DNA of 40,114 nt from Alphaproteobacteria bacterium (GCA_024279095.1 JAJRRY010000035.1:1-40114), one strand, 5' to 3'; counted from the stretch's first letter, positions 23,730 through 32,933 are shown. Translations and numbers: made by a program. The notes: generated by a model from the sequence alone, not told the origin.

Positions 23730-23873
23730 GTGCGCCCGCATATGGCGGCGGAAGCTTTACCGTCGTGAAGATGCCGGACAGGCACCTGCCGGGCCGGAAA
23801 GGTGGAGGTCTGCGGCACGAGGACATTCCGTGACATGCGCGAACACGAAGCAGAATCTGAGGAGCGGAAGACC

Positions 23874-24701
23874 ATGAGCGAAAGCAGCGTGCAGGAATTC
23901 AACAAGGAGGACTTCGTCATCTCCGAGGAGCCCTACTACCATCCGGTGGGGGACGAAGTGGAGCGCTACATGGCGGCCTATGACGTCCGGATGCCCGTGA
24001 TGCTGAAGGGGCCGACGGGCTGCGGCAAGTCGCGCTTCGTGGAATACATGGCCTGGAAGCTGAAGCGCCCCCTGATCACCGTGGCCTGCAACGAGGATAT
24101 GACGGCAGCCGATCTGGTGGGTCGCTTCCTGCTGGACGTGAACGGCACCCGCTGGCAGGACGGGCCGCTGACGGTGGCCGCACGCATCGGCGCCATCTGC
24201 TATCTGGACGAGGTCGTGGAAGCCCGTCAGGATACCACGGTGGTCATCCATCCGCTGACCGATCATCGTCGCGAGCTGCCGCTGGAGAAGAAGGGCGAGC
24301 TGGTGAAGGCGCATCCGGACTTCCAGCTGGTCATCTCCTACAACCCCGGCTACCAGAGCCTCATGAAGGACCTGAAGCAGTCCACGAAGCAGCGCTTCGG
24401 TGCGATGAGCTTCGACTATCCTTCCCATGAGGTGGAGACCGAGATCGTCGCGCATGAGGCCGGCGTCGACGCCGACGTGGCGGCAAAGCTGGTGCAGATC
24501 GCCGAACGCTCGCGCAACCTGAAGGGACACGGTCTCGATGAGGGCATGTCCACCCGTCTGCTCATCTATGCCGGCCAGCTGATCGCAAAGGGCATCAGCC
24601 CGGCCGCCGCTTGCCAGATGGCACTGGTTGAGCCGCTCACGGACGATCCGGATATGCGCGACACTCTGCAGGCCGCTGTGCAGACCTTCTTCGGCGAGTG
24701 A
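23874..24701 (+). CDS. cbbQ: RuBisCO activase subunit CbbQ (MoxR-type AAA+ ATPase)
   Basis: 275 residues, AAA+ motor of the CbbQO RuBisCO activase, which removes inhibitory sugar phosphates. Walker A is [10 protein letters not shown] and Walker B is [10 protein letters not shown]. Sensor 1 lies in VISYNPGYQ, and the arginine-finger region around [17 protein letters not shown]. It starts at ATG 23874 with GAGGAG upstream; the track's 23802 lies in the leader. It lies 63 bases before cbbO. Confidence 0.95.
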   Translation: MSESSVQEFNKEDFVISEEPYYHPVGDEVERYMAAYDVRMPVMLKGPTGCGKSRFVEYMAWKLKRPLITVACNEDMTAADLVGRFLLDVNGTRWQDGPLTVAARIGAICYLDEVVEARQDTTVVIHPLTDHRRELPLEKKGELVKAHPDFQLVISYNPGYQSLMKDLKQSTKQRFGAMSFDYPSHEVETEIVAHEAGVDADVAAKLVQIAERSRNLKGHGLDEGMSTRLLIYAGQLIAKGISPAAACQMALVEPLTDDPDMRDTLQAAVQTFFGE

Positions 24702-24764
24702 GAAGCAGGCCGCCCTCTGTCCGGGCGACCTGCCGGTTCGGGCGAACAACGGCGGGAGTGAACC

Positions 24765-27098
24765 ATGAGCGTCGATGTGGATGAATACCGCGAGGAGCTG
24801 GTGGCAGCGGCTCCGGAGCTGGAGGATCATCTGGACACCCTGGTGCATGAGGCCGCGCGCTACATGTCGCCACGCGGGATGTCGGATTACCTGGATGGTG
24901 CGCGCGCCTTCGCCCGCTTGAAGAAGGATCCGCAACTGGTCGTCTCGTGGCTCGACGAAATGCCGGAAGTGGTGCGTGAAGTGGGCGAGGATGTCATCCG
25001 GGATGTGGCGACCAGCATCCTGAAACTGGCATCCATGACCTCCGGCTCGGTCCTGACGCTGATGGTGGACACCATGCCGCTGGCCGCCCGGAGACTGGGC
25101 GACGCCACCTTGCTGCGCGCCTATCTGCAGCTGCTGCACCGCATGGCGGCCAAGGCCCCGCGTGGCCTGAGGCCCATGCTGGAGGTGCTTGACGAACTGC
25201 TGACCAAGCTGACGCTCTCTGGCCTGCGCAAGTGGATCGATTTCGGGGCCGAGGCCTATCGCCGCGATTTTGCCAGGCAGGCGGACTATTTCGGCTTGAA
25301 AACGGAAGATTCCCGTGCCGTTCTGCAGCAGGAGCGCAAGGGGACGCTGTTCATCGACGTGCAGCGCAAGATCAACTTCTACCTGCGGGCCTTCTGGGGG
25401 CGGGACTTCTTCCTGCGTCCGGCCAGCGCCGATCTGGAGGGGTTCCGCCCCTATATCGAAGGGCGGGCCCTGCATCTGCCCGATGCGGTGGACGATTTCG
25501 GAGATGTCTCGGGGCTCGAACTGTATCGCGCCATGGCGGCGCACATGGCGGCGCATGTGGTATATACGGACGCTCCACAGGGTGACGCCGACATGCTGAG
25601 TCCGGCGCAACGCTTCTTCATCGGACTGGCGGAGGATGCGCGGGTGGAATACTGCGCCGGGACGGAATTCCCCGGCATGAAGACGGTATGGCGCCGGCTC
25701 ATGCCCGATCCGAATGATGGCCACAAGCACGAGCACCGCGGCATGGCGCTCATCGAGGCCATGGTGCGGCATCTGCTGGATCCGCAGGCGCGCACTGGCG
25801 ATCCGGAAGCCGATGCCATCATCGCGCGTTTCCATGAACAGATCCCGCAGCGGGATCTGGACACGACCTTTTCGCGTGATATCGGGCTGGAGCTGTTCAA
25901 TCTGCTGAGCGGCCGGCGCGATATGCCCTCCCTGCGCATCCTGGAGAGGCTGCGGGTGCCCTATCGCGACGACAATCGGCTGATCTGGTCGTCCGAGGAG
26001 GAGGACTGGTATGACACCACGGCCTATCTGCCGCACAAGGAGCAGGTGCGCAAGTACGTTTCGCTGATGGAGTTCGTCAATGAGGTGGACGTCGAAACGG
26101 CCGGGGACGATGCACAGGAGATCTGGGTGCTCGGTTCCGAACTGTTTCCCTATGAGGACGAGGGCGTCTCCTACAACGAGATGGAGGGCAAGGAACCGAT
26201 CATCGGCCCGTTCCACTATCATGAATGGGACTATCAGGTGCAGTTGCACCGCCCCTCGTGGGTGAGCGTCTATGAACACCGTCCGAAGCGTCTGCAGCCT
26301 GATGTCATCGACGGGATTCTGGCCGAACATCGCGGTATCGTCCACAGATTGCGCCAGATCATCGACAAGCTGCGTCCCCAGGGGCTGACCCGCGTGCGCA
26401 AGCTGGAGGATGGCGACGTGCTCGACATCAATGCCGCGGTGGATGCCATGGTCATGCTGCGCATAGGTCTCAACCCGGATCCGCGCATCACCATGCGCTA
26501 CCAGTTCAACCGGCGTGACCTGGCGGCGCTCATCCTGCTGGACCTCTCCGAATCCACCAATGACAAGGTGCGCGATTCCGACAAGACGGTTCTGGAACTG
26601 ACGCGCGAGGCCTGCGCGCTGCTCAGTTTCGCCATCGAGGGCATCGGCGATCCCTTCGCCATCCACGGGTTCAGTTCGGATGGCCGGCATGACGTACGCT
26701 ACTGGCGCTTCAAGGATTTCGATCAGCATTTCGACGACGAGGTGAAGAGCCGTCTGGCCGGCATGCAGGGCGGACTGTCCACGCGCATGGGGGCCGCCAT
26801 GCGCCATGCCGGTGCAAAGCTGCTGCAGCGGGGCGAAAAGCACAAGCTGCTGCTCGTGATCACCGACGGCGAACCGGCCGACATCGACGAGCGCGATCCG
26901 CAATATCTCCGGATGGATACGCGCAAGGCGGTGGAGGAGTTGCGGCGCAACGGCATACAGAGCTATTGCCTCACGCTCGACCCCCATGCCGACATGTATG
27001 TTTCGCGCATCTTCGGTGCCACGAACTATACGGTCATCGACAACATCAAGCGCTTGCCGGAAAAACTGCCCACCCTGTTCGCATCTCTGACCCGGTGA
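24765..27098 (+). CDS. cbbO: RuBisCO activase adaptor CbbO (VWA domain)
   Basis: 777 residues. CbbO links the CbbQ hexamer to RuBisCO. The C-terminal von Willebrand A domain has an intact MIDAS: LILLDLSESTNDK, the Thr in GGLSTRMGAAMRHAGA, and LLLVITDGEPADIDE. The N-terminal ~500 residues are helical and include FFIGLAEDARVEYCAG and HKHEHRGMALIEAMV, typical of CbbO/NorD proteins. ATG 24765 has GGGAG seven bases upstream. It is the last gene of the cbb operon. A 1076-residue antisense ORF across it in the track is a GC-rich shadow. Confidence 0.95.
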   Translation: MSVDVDEYREELVAAAPELEDHLDTLVHEAARYMSPRGMSDYLDGARAFARLKKDPQLVVSWLDEMPEVVREVGEDVIRDVATSILKLASMTSGSVLTLMVDTMPLAARRLGDATLLRAYLQLLHRMAAKAPRGLRPMLEVLDELLTKLTLSGLRKWIDFGAEAYRRDFARQADYFGLKTEDSRAVLQQERKGTLFIDVQRKINFYLRAFWGRDFFLRPASADLEGFRPYIEGRALHLPDAVDDFGDVSGLELYRAMAAHMAAHVVYTDAPQGDADMLSPAQRFFIGLAEDARVEYCAGTEFPGMKTVWRRLMPDPNDGHKHEHRGMALIEAMVRHLLDPQARTGDPEADAIIARFHEQIPQRDLDTTFSRDIGLELFNLLSGRRDMPSLRILERLRVPYRDDNRLIWSSEEEDWYDTTAYLPHKEQVRKYVSLMEFVNEVDVETAGDDAQEIWVLGSELFPYEDEGVSYNEMEGKEPIIGPFHYHEWDYQVQLHRPSWVSVYEHRPKRLQPDVIDGILAEHRGIVHRLRQIIDKLRPQGLTRVRKLEDGDVLDINAAVDAMVMLRIGLNPDPRITMRYQFNRRDLAALILLDLSESTNDKVRDSDKTVLELTREACALLSFAIEGIGDPFAIHGFSSDGRHDVRYWRFKDFDQHFDDEVKSRLAGMQGGLSTRMGAAMRHAGAKLLQRGEKHKLLLVITDGEPADIDERDPQYLRMDTRKAVEELRRNGIQSYCLTLDPHADMYVSRIFGATNYTVIDNIKRLPEKLPTLFASLTR

Positions 27099-27105
27099 GG
27101 CGTTG

Positions 27106-27489
27106 TCACGAATGCCGGGACAGACGGTCGGCCAGAGCGGAGGACAGACATTTCATCGCCGGGGCGCGCAGATGAGTGGCCATGTAGTGATAGTAATTGA
27201 GGGTGCAGGAGATGTCCTCGTGCAGGGAGGCCCGACACTTCAGGGCGGAAAAGTCCGTCCATGCAAGGACGGGGACGCCATGTCGTGTTTCATCGATGAT
27301 GCACCAGGCAGGATCCTCGAGTATGAGGTGCATGCCCGGCATCCCCGGCAGGGGGAATTCCGCGTGCGGCCCCGTCCGCAGGCGCAGACGGCGCCAGAGA
27401 TTGTAGATGCGCGCATCAATTCTGTCGGGGCGTGCTGCAAGAACGGGCACGTCCCGAAGACGCCTGGCAATTCCGATCTTCAGAGCCAT
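27106..27489 (-). CDS. Uncharacterised protein, paralogue of 30592-30945
   Basis: 127 residues, soluble, unknown family. It shares with the protein at 30592-30945 the order NLWRR, EFPLPG/EFPLEARPG, an acidic aromatic segment, D(E/A)T(R/Q)xGxPxLxW, LHEDISC/LHADVPC and (N/Q)YYxYxxxxxRxxA. The two are clearly homologous over ~90 residues, so this - strand ORF is real although it faces cbbO (end to end, eight bases apart) and is divergent from the aldolase gene. No catalytic motif is recognised. It starts at ATG 27489. Confidence 0.7.
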   Translation of the reverse strand: MALKIGIARRLRDVPVLAARPDRIDARIYNLWRRLRLRTGPHAEFPLPGMPGMHLILEDPAWCIIDETRHGVPVLAWTDFSALKCRASLHEDISCTLNYYHYMATHLRAPAMKCLSSALADRLSRHS

Positions 27490-27575
27490 GCGCCCATTAT
27501 ACGCCGGAATGCGTCGAAAGCCATCCCTGCGGAAACGGCGGGCAGAACCGTGAACGGAAAGGGAGAGATAGCATC

Positions 27576-28751
27576 ATGCCGCTTGTGAACATGAAGGACA
27601 TGCTGGAGCATGCCCATGCCAACGGCTACGCCGTGGGAGCCTTCGACCTGGTGTCGCTGGACTTTCTGGAGGCCATCATGGCGGCCGCGGAGGAGGCCCG
27701 TGCACCGGTGATCCTCAGCCTGGCGGAATCCCACTTCGAATACTTCGACTTCGAGCTGGCCATGGCGGCGACGGTGCGCGCGGCGCGGCGGGCCTCCGTT
27801 CCGGTGGCCATCCATCTGGACCATGGGCATTCCCTTGAAAAGGCCGTACAGGGCATCCGCTACGGCTGCAATGGCGTCATGGTCGACGCCTCGCATCATC
27901 CCTTCGAGGAGAACGTGCGCATCACCCGCGAGGTGGCGGAAATGGCCCATGGCTGCGGCGTGCCTGTGGAAGGCGAGCTCGGCTACGTTCCCGGCGTGGA
28001 GGGTGAGGACGCTGAGCGCCATCCCGGGGAGATCGCCTACACCACCCCGGAGGAGGCGGAGCGTTTCGTACGCGAGACCGGCGTGGATTTCCTTGCTGTC
28101 TCCATCGGCACCGTGCATGGCCGCATGAAGGGCGAGCCGCGGCTGGATTTCGAACGGCTGAAGGACATCAACGCGCGCCTCGGCATCCCGCTGGTCATCC
28201 ATGGCGGAACGGGACTTTCGGACGAACAGTTCCGCAGGCTGATCGCTGGTGGTGTCACCAAGATCAACTACTATACAGCGCTTTCCGATGCCGCCGCTGG
28301 GGTCATTCGGGGCAATGCGGCCACGGATGCGAAGGGCTATACCGCTCTGGTCGCCGGCATCCGGGAGGCCATGAAGGCGGAGTGCCTGCGCTGCATCCGC
28401 CTGTGGGGTTCGGAGGGGCGGGCGGAGGAGGTGCTTGAGCACGCCCGACCGTGGCGCGAGGTGGAGCATCTCATCGTCTACAATGTGGAGGGCATCGACG
28501 AGGACGAGGTGCTGGCCCGCGCCGAGGAGGGCCGTCGTGTGCTCGGGGCAATTCCCGGCGTGCGTTCCGCGGAGACCGGCGTGGCCGTGAACGGGGATGC
28601 GAAATACCGTTACTGCTGGCTGGTACGGTTCTGTCATCCGGCGGTGATAGACAGCTATCGCGACCATCCGGACCATGTCCGGTTTGCCGATGAGAAGTTT
28701 CGTCCCGTGGCGGGTGACCGGATCAGCATCGACTTCCTGCTCGACGAATGA
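27576..28751 (+). CDS. fba: Class II aldolase (fructose-bisphosphate/tagatose type) fused to a Dabb domain
   Basis: 391 residues. Residues 1-280 form a zinc-dependent class II ketose-bisphosphate aldolase: VNMKDMLEHAHANGYAVGAF, the zinc-site HLDHGHSLEKAV, DASHHPFEENV, the metal-binding His in SIGTVHGRMKG and in VIHGGTGLSDEQ, then VTKINYYTALSDAA. The normal enzyme ends there. Residues ~295-390 add a Dabb (stress-responsive alpha/beta barrel) domain: VEHLIVYNVEGIDEDEV, GAIPGVRSAETGVAV, VIDSYRDHPDHVRFADEKFR. The track starts 48 codons early; ATG 27576 has GGGAGAG ahead. Location just after cbbLSQO suggests use in the Calvin cycle; substrate is not provable from sequence. Confidence 0.88.
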   Translation: MPLVNMKDMLEHAHANGYAVGAFDLVSLDFLEAIMAAAEEARAPVILSLAESHFEYFDFELAMAATVRAARRASVPVAIHLDHGHSLEKAVQGIRYGCNGVMVDASHHPFEENVRITREVAEMAHGCGVPVEGELGYVPGVEGEDAERHPGEIAYTTPEEAERFVRETGVDFLAVSIGTVHGRMKGEPRLDFERLKDINARLGIPLVIHGGTGLSDEQFRRLIAGGVTKINYYTALSDAAAGVIRGNAATDAKGYTALVAGIREAMKAECLRCIRLWGSEGRAEEVLEHARPWREVEHLIVYNVEGIDEDEVLARAEEGRRVLGAIPGVRSAETGVAVNGDAKYRYCWLVRFCHPAVIDSYRDHPDHVRFADEKFRPVAGDRISIDFLLDE

Positions 28752-28906
28752 GCATGGGGCGTTTCGCCCTGCATCTGCGCCGTCCGCACACGGAAAAGAG
28801 ATCCGGGTCGCGGAAACTGGCGCAATCGTGAAAATGCGTGGCTTGCATCCGGCGTTACTGTCACCGCATGTTTTCCGGTGATCGAAAACAGGCGGAGAAA
28901 AGTTTC

Positions 28907-29827
28907 ATGCGCTGGCGATTCAAAACGGATCTGACGGAAAACGATGTGACGCCGGAAGAGGTTTTCCGCGCCCGGCGCCGGTTCATGGCGGCGGCCGCAG
29001 GCGCGGCGGCAGTGGGTGTGCTGGCGGGCCGAACCGCTGCGGCCAGCCGCTCCGACGCCGTTTTGAAGGACGAGCCGACGCGCTATGAAGATGCCACGAC
29101 CTACAACAATTTCTACGAGTTCGGTACCCGCAAGAGCGATCCGGCGAGGCTGGCCGGGCAGCTGACGGTCAGGCCCTGGACCGTGCGCATTGATGGGCTG
29201 GTGGACAGACCGCTTGAATTGTCGCTCGATGATCTGCTGAAGGAGATGGAGATCGAGGAGCGCATCTACCGGTTCCGCTGCGTCGAAGGCTGGGCCATGG
29301 TGGTGCCTTGGAACGGCTTCATGCTGCGCGATCTGCTGCGGAAGGCCGGCGTACGCAAGGAAGCGCGCTACGTGGCCTTCGAGACGCTGTTGCGGCCCTC
29401 CGAGATGCCCGGACAGAAGGGACGTCTGCTGGAATGGCCCTACCGCGAGGGATTGCGGCTGGACGAGGCCATGCATCCGCTCACTCTCATGGCCACCGGC
29501 ATGTACGGAAAGCCGCTGCCGAAGCAGAACGGGGCGCCTTTGCGTCTGGTGGTACCGTGGAAATACGGCTTCAAGTCCATCAAGTCGGTGGTCCGCATCA
29601 CCCTGACCGAGAAACAGCCGCCTACCACTTGGAACATGATGGCGCCGGACGAATACGGGTTCTATGCCAACGTCAATCCGAACGTCGATCATCCGCGCTG
29701 GTCGCAGGCCACGGAGCGGCTGCTCGGCAGCGGCCTGTTCGCCGGCAGCCGCCCCACGCGCATGTTCAACGGTTATGACGAGGTGGCAGAGCTCTACAGG
29801 GGCATGGATTTGAGGAAATACTTCTGA
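28907..29827 (+). CDS. msrP: Protein-methionine-sulfoxide reductase catalytic subunit MsrP (YedY)
   Basis: 306 residues, periplasmic molybdenum enzyme that repairs oxidised methionine in exported proteins. A Tat signal is visible ([21 protein letters not shown]). The Moco-binding Cys is in [18 protein letters not shown]. Other family stretches are [24 protein letters not shown]-type [12 protein letters not shown], and [20 protein letters not shown] 28907 has GGAGAAA nine bases upstream and gives the usual length. The stop overlaps the start of msrQ, its membrane electron donor. Confidence 0.95.
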   Translation: MRWRFKTDLTENDVTPEEVFRARRRFMAAAAGAAAVGVLAGRTAAASRSDAVLKDEPTRYEDATTYNNFYEFGTRKSDPARLAGQLTVRPWTVRIDGLVDRPLELSLDDLLKEMEIEERIYRFRCVEGWAMVVPWNGFMLRDLLRKAGVRKEARYVAFETLLRPSEMPGQKGRLLEWPYREGLRLDEAMHPLTLMATGMYGKPLPKQNGAPLRLVVPWKYGFKSIKSVVRITLTEKQPPTTWNMMAPDEYGFYANVNPNVDHPRWSQATERLLGSGLFAGSRPTRMFNGYDEVAELYRGMDLRKYF

Positions 29828-30486
29828 TGACATTCGCGCAGACACCGATGGGCCGCACGGGCGGCATGGCGGCACGCATCGGACGGCTGGCCGGGCATGT
29901 GCCTGTGGCCACCGTGTATGTCGTCGGCATTCTGCTGATTGCATGGCCCTTCATGCAGGCGCTCACCGGTGCGCTGGGGCCCGATCCGGTGCGCACGCTG
30001 GAGCAGAAACTGGGGCTGTCCGCGCTGCAGGTTCTCGTCGTCATGCTGGCGCTGACGCCCCTGCGGCGTTTTGCCTGGATCAATCTCCTGCGCTTTCGCA
30101 GGGCGCTGGGACTGACGGCGCTGATGATCGTCTCCGCGCATCTGGCTGTCTGGCTGTTTCTCGATGTGCGAGATCCGGCACGCATATGGAACGACATCCT
30201 GCGCCGGCCGTGGATCACCGTCGGCATGGCCGCTTTCCTCATGATGCTGCCGCTGGCGGCCACCTCTTCCGGTGCCGCGATCCGCAGGCTCGGAGCCGCC
30301 GCATGGCGCAGACTGCACATGCTGACATACGTCCTCGTGCCGCTGGCCGCGGTGCATTTCGTCATGGTGCGCAAGGGCTGGCAGATAGAGCCGCTGATCT
30401 ATCTGGCATTCATCGTTCTGCTTCTGACGCTCAGGCTGGAGCAACTTCTGCCACGACGCCGGAACAAGAAGCGCTCTCGTCCGTGA
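29827..30486 (+). CDS. msrQ: MsrP haem-binding membrane subunit MsrQ (YedZ)
   Basis: 219 residues with five or six membrane helices and the ferric-reductase-like fold. Haem-ligating His candidates are in LMIVSAHLAVWLFLD and in RLHMLTYVLVPLAAVHFVMV. The start of the domain reads VLVVMLALTPLRRFAWINLLRFRRALG. It passes electrons from the quinone pool or a flavin reductase to MsrP. It starts at ATG 29827 with TGATGA overlap of msrP, so the two are one transcript. Confidence 0.94.
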   Translation: MTFAQTPMGRTGGMAARIGRLAGHVPVATVYVVGILLIAWPFMQALTGALGPDPVRTLEQKLGLSALQVLVVMLALTPLRRFAWINLLRFRRALGLTALMIVSAHLAVWLFLDVRDPARIWNDILRRPWITVGMAAFLMMLPLAATSSGAAIRRLGAAAWRRLHMLTYVLVPLAAVHFVMVRKGWQIEPLIYLAFIVLLLTLRLEQLLPRRRNKKRSRP

Positions 30487-30591
30487 GCGCCCTTTCGGGC
30501 GGGACGACGGGCCGCAGCAGACAGCCGCCGCGGAAGCTGGTATGAGAAGGGAGACTGAAACGCATTCGCAAGAGAACCGGAGATCCGGACC

Positions 30592-30945
30592 ATGAACGCG
30601 CCCTTTGCCGGCATTCCCTTTCTGCGGCGTACCGAGGACGCCATTCCGGCTGCCACGTGGAACCTGTGGCGCCGCTGGCGCAAGCGTCATGACGGGCCTC
30701 TCGAGTTTCCCCTTGAGGCGAGGCCCGGTACCAAGGTACTGATTACCGACGAGTGCTGGCTCTACTATGATGCCACGCAGGGGGGCATGCCGCTGATTCT
30801 CTGGCTCGAGTTCCGGCAGGACCGCGATGCCCTGCATGCGGACGTGCCCTGTTACGTGCAGTACTACGACTATCCCGGGGCGCGCTTCCGGGATGCGGTG
30901 CTGCGCGAGGCTGCCGAACGCATGGAGCGTGATCTCGCCAGATGA
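30592..30945 (+). CDS. Uncharacterised protein, paralogue of 27106-27489, coupled to trpF
   Basis: 117 residues, soluble, unknown family. Aromatic-rich: ATWNLWRRWRKRHDGPLEFP, DECWLYYDATQGGMPLILWL and YVQYYDYPGARFRDAVLREA. It is homologous to the - strand protein at 27106-27489, including the NLWRR, EFPL, G-x-P-L-x-L-W and YYxY elements. It overlaps the trpF start by four bases (ATGA), so it is translationally coupled to phosphoribosylanthranilate isomerase; whether this reflects shared function is unknown. ATG 30592 is 105 bases after msrQ. Confidence 0.75.
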   Translation: MNAPFAGIPFLRRTEDAIPAATWNLWRRWRKRHDGPLEFPLEARPGTKVLITDECWLYYDATQGGMPLILWLEFRQDRDALHADVPCYVQYYDYPGARFRDAVLREAAERMERDLAR

Positions 30946-31589
30946 ACGTAAAGGTCAAGATCTGCGGCATCCGGGACGAGGACACCTTGGAAACCGTCAT
31001 CGATGCCGGTGCCGACTTTTTCGGGCTCGTCTTCTTTCCGCCATCCCCCCGTCACGTGGACATGGAAACTGCCGCACGTCTGGCCGCTCAGGCGCGCGGG
31101 CGCATCTCCATCGTCGCCCTGACGGTGGATGCAGACGATGCGTTGCTGCAAGAGATCGCACAGAGAGTTCGTCCGGATTTTCTGCAGCTCCATGGAGCGG
31201 AAACACCGGAACGTGCGGGCCACATTTCCGAAATTCTGGAAGCGCCATTGATAAAGGCCTTCCGCATTCGTTCCATGCAGGATCTGGAAGCGGTCCGACC
31301 TTGGCGGGGGCACATGGCCTTCCCGCTGTTCGATGCCTGGGTGGACGAGGCGCGGGCGCAAGGGCTGCCCGGGGGCACGGGGCATGCCTTCGACTGGTCG
31401 CTACTGGAAGGTTGGGACGGCGACTTCATGCTGGCGGGGGGGCTGACCCCGGAGAATGTCGGGGAGGCAATCCGCACCACCGGTGCATCCATGGTGGATG
31501 TCTCCTCCGGCGTGGAAAAGGTGCGGGGCGTGAAGGATCCGGACAGGATTCGGGCATTCGTGAAGGCGGTACGGGCGGCAGCACCCTGA
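30942..31589 (+). CDS. trpF: Phosphoribosylanthranilate isomerase TrpF
   Basis: 215 residues, TIM barrel enzyme of tryptophan synthesis. Signature motifs: VKICGIRDEDT with the catalytic Cys, FFGLVFFPPSPRHV, FLQLHGAETPE, FPLFDAWVDEA with the catalytic Asp, GGTGHAFDWSLL, LAGGLTPENVGEA and MVDVSSGVEKVRGVKD. In many alphaproteobacteria trpF is followed by trpB; here a hairpin and an unrelated - strand gene follow, so it is separated from other trp genes. Confidence 0.95.
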   Translation: MNVKVKICGIRDEDTLETVIDAGADFFGLVFFPPSPRHVDMETAARLAAQARGRISIVALTVDADDALLQEIAQRVRPDFLQLHGAETPERAGHISEILEAPLIKAFRIRSMQDLEAVRPWRGHMAFPLFDAWVDEARAQGLPGGTGHAFDWSLLEGWDGDFMLAGGLTPENVGEAIRTTGASMVDVSSGVEKVRGVKDPDRIRAFVKAVRAAAP

Positions 31590-31602
31590 ATATCGTGAAG
31601 AA

Positions 31603-31621
31603 AGGGGCCGCGAAGGCCCCT
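31603..31621. terminator. Hairpin after trpF
   Basis: AGGGGCC-GCGAA-GGCCCCT, a seven-base stem with a five-base loop, 14 bases after the trpF stop, followed by the T-rich CTCTTGTTC. It lies between convergent genes. Confidence 0.55.
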
Positions 31622-31659
31622 CTCTTGTTCACTGTCAAGAAATTTCCGTTCCGCAAGGT

Positions 31660-32430
31660 TCAGCTCGCTTTTTCCTTCTTCTTTGCGGGTGAGGCTGAAG
31701 CGCGGGCATTGGAAAGAATGTTCTTGATGAGTGCAAGATTCTCGAACTGCTCGTCGATCTCCGAGAGCCATTTGCGCACGTATCCGCGCAGTGTGAAGGA
31801 ATAGTCAGCCTTTTCGCCGTCCGGCGTGCGGTTGTTCACGAAATCGGTGAAGGTCACGCCATTCAGGTCCACGGCTTCGTAGGCCATCTCATTGAGTTTC
31901 GGAACCTCGATCTCATGAGCGTTGTTGAGGTTGGCGAAGTATTTCTTGTACGTCGCCTCGTCCCACTCGAAGAAGTTCGTGTCGTTGATGAAGTTGCGGG
32001 CCACCACATAGTCGATTCCGTTGACGTAGCGGTTGACCTCCTGCAGCTCGTCCAGCGAGGCCACGGCCGGACCGACCACGTGAAACATGCCGATGTCGAA
32101 CATGCCGTCGCGGGCCGCCTCGAAAACGCCGATACGCTCGAAGATCTCCAGAGTCCGCCCCAGAGCGCCGGCCTTGAAATCGACGATGGTCACCTTCTCC
32201 GAAGCCGACTCCAGCGTATCCAGTACCTTCATCTGGTCGGCCACCTCCTCGATGTCGATGATCTCGGTGGAGCCGGGATAGAAGCGATGCAGCGTGCCGC
32301 GGGGGTTCTCGGTATCGAAGGCGCGGGCCAGAATGTTGCGGCGCGCGAGAAAATCCATCAGTGCACGGGAAATAGTGGTCTTGCCTACGCCGCCCTTGTC
32401 GGCGCCGACCAGGATCAGTGTCGGTTTCAT
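31660..32430 (-). CDS. ParA/MinD-like P-loop ATPase of unknown role
   Basis: 256 residues. The deviant Walker A motif with the signature Lys is at the N-terminus (VGADKGGVGKTTISRALMDF), followed by ARAFDTENPRGTLHRFYPGS and the hydrophobic strand VTIVDFKAG. The C-terminal half has WDEATYKKYFANLNNAHEIE and a helical Lys-rich end (SPAKKKEKAS). No parB or plasmid gene is adjacent, so it is an orphan of the SIMIBI family rather than a partition protein. It appears to be transcribed alone. Function unknown. Confidence 0.75.
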   Translation of the reverse strand: MKPTLILVGADKGGVGKTTISRALMDFLARRNILARAFDTENPRGTLHRFYPGSTEIIDIEEVADQMKVLDTLESASEKVTIVDFKAGALGRTLEIFERIGVFEAARDGMFDIGMFHVVGPAVASLDELQEVNRYVNGIDYVVARNFINDTNFFEWDEATYKKYFANLNNAHEIEVPKLNEMAYEAVDLNGVTFTDFVNNRTPDGEKADYSFTLRGYVRKWLSEIDEQFENLALIKNILSNARASASPAKKKEKAS

Positions 32431-32675
32431 GGGGTACCCTCTCGATGTTGCATCAGGATGGGCAGCCTGTCTTTCCCGTTAGCGCAGCAAGGCCGAAAAG
32501 GAAAGGACCGCCGGGAGCTTTCAGGGTACTGAACTTATCACGCCGATGGGCACATTGCCAGATCGTGGAAGCGGTGTCGGATGCCCTTGAATTGCATTTT
32601 TCCGTTCCCATATTCACTTTGCGCGGAGAGATCCTGAAGTCTTCGCGCGCAGGTTGAATTCGAGAGGTATTGCGC

Positions 32676-32933
32676 ATGGCCAGAAAGATGGAAAGGAAGA
32701 TCCTCAGTCCGCTGGAGTTCGCCATGCTGGGCGGTGGAGAGATCGCCTACATCAGGCCCATCAGACCGGAGGAGGCGTCGCGCCTGATCGGCGCGCCCAT
32801 CGATGTGGAGAAGGACGCCAAGCTGTTCTGCGTGTGCCATGCCGACGGCACTCCGCTGGCCATCACGGACAGTCGCGCAGGGGCGCTGGCGAACGTGCTG
32901 GAGAACGATCTTCAGCCGATCAGCGTGCACTGA
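32676..32933 (+). CDS. DUF1150-family protein
   Basis: 85 residues, small protein of the DUF1150 family confined mainly to alphaproteobacteria. Recognisable segments: LSPLEFAMLGGGEIAYIRPI, then VCHADGTPLAITDSRAGALANVLEN. ATG 32676 is preferred, with GAGAGG eight bases upstream, over the TTG at 32670 in the track. In other species it often lies beside small heat-shock genes; here it is alone, followed by a good terminator. Function unknown. Confidence 0.8.
   Translation: MARKMERKILSPLEFAMLGGGEIAYIRPIRPEEASRLIGAPIDVEKDAKLFCVCHADGTPLAITDSRAGALANVLENDLQPISVH

Noticed and set aside
23757-26987. 1076-codon antisense ORF across cbbQ and cbbO
   Set aside because: A shadow of two clear genes; long antisense frames are expected in GC-rich coding DNA. 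No domain is recognisable in its translation.
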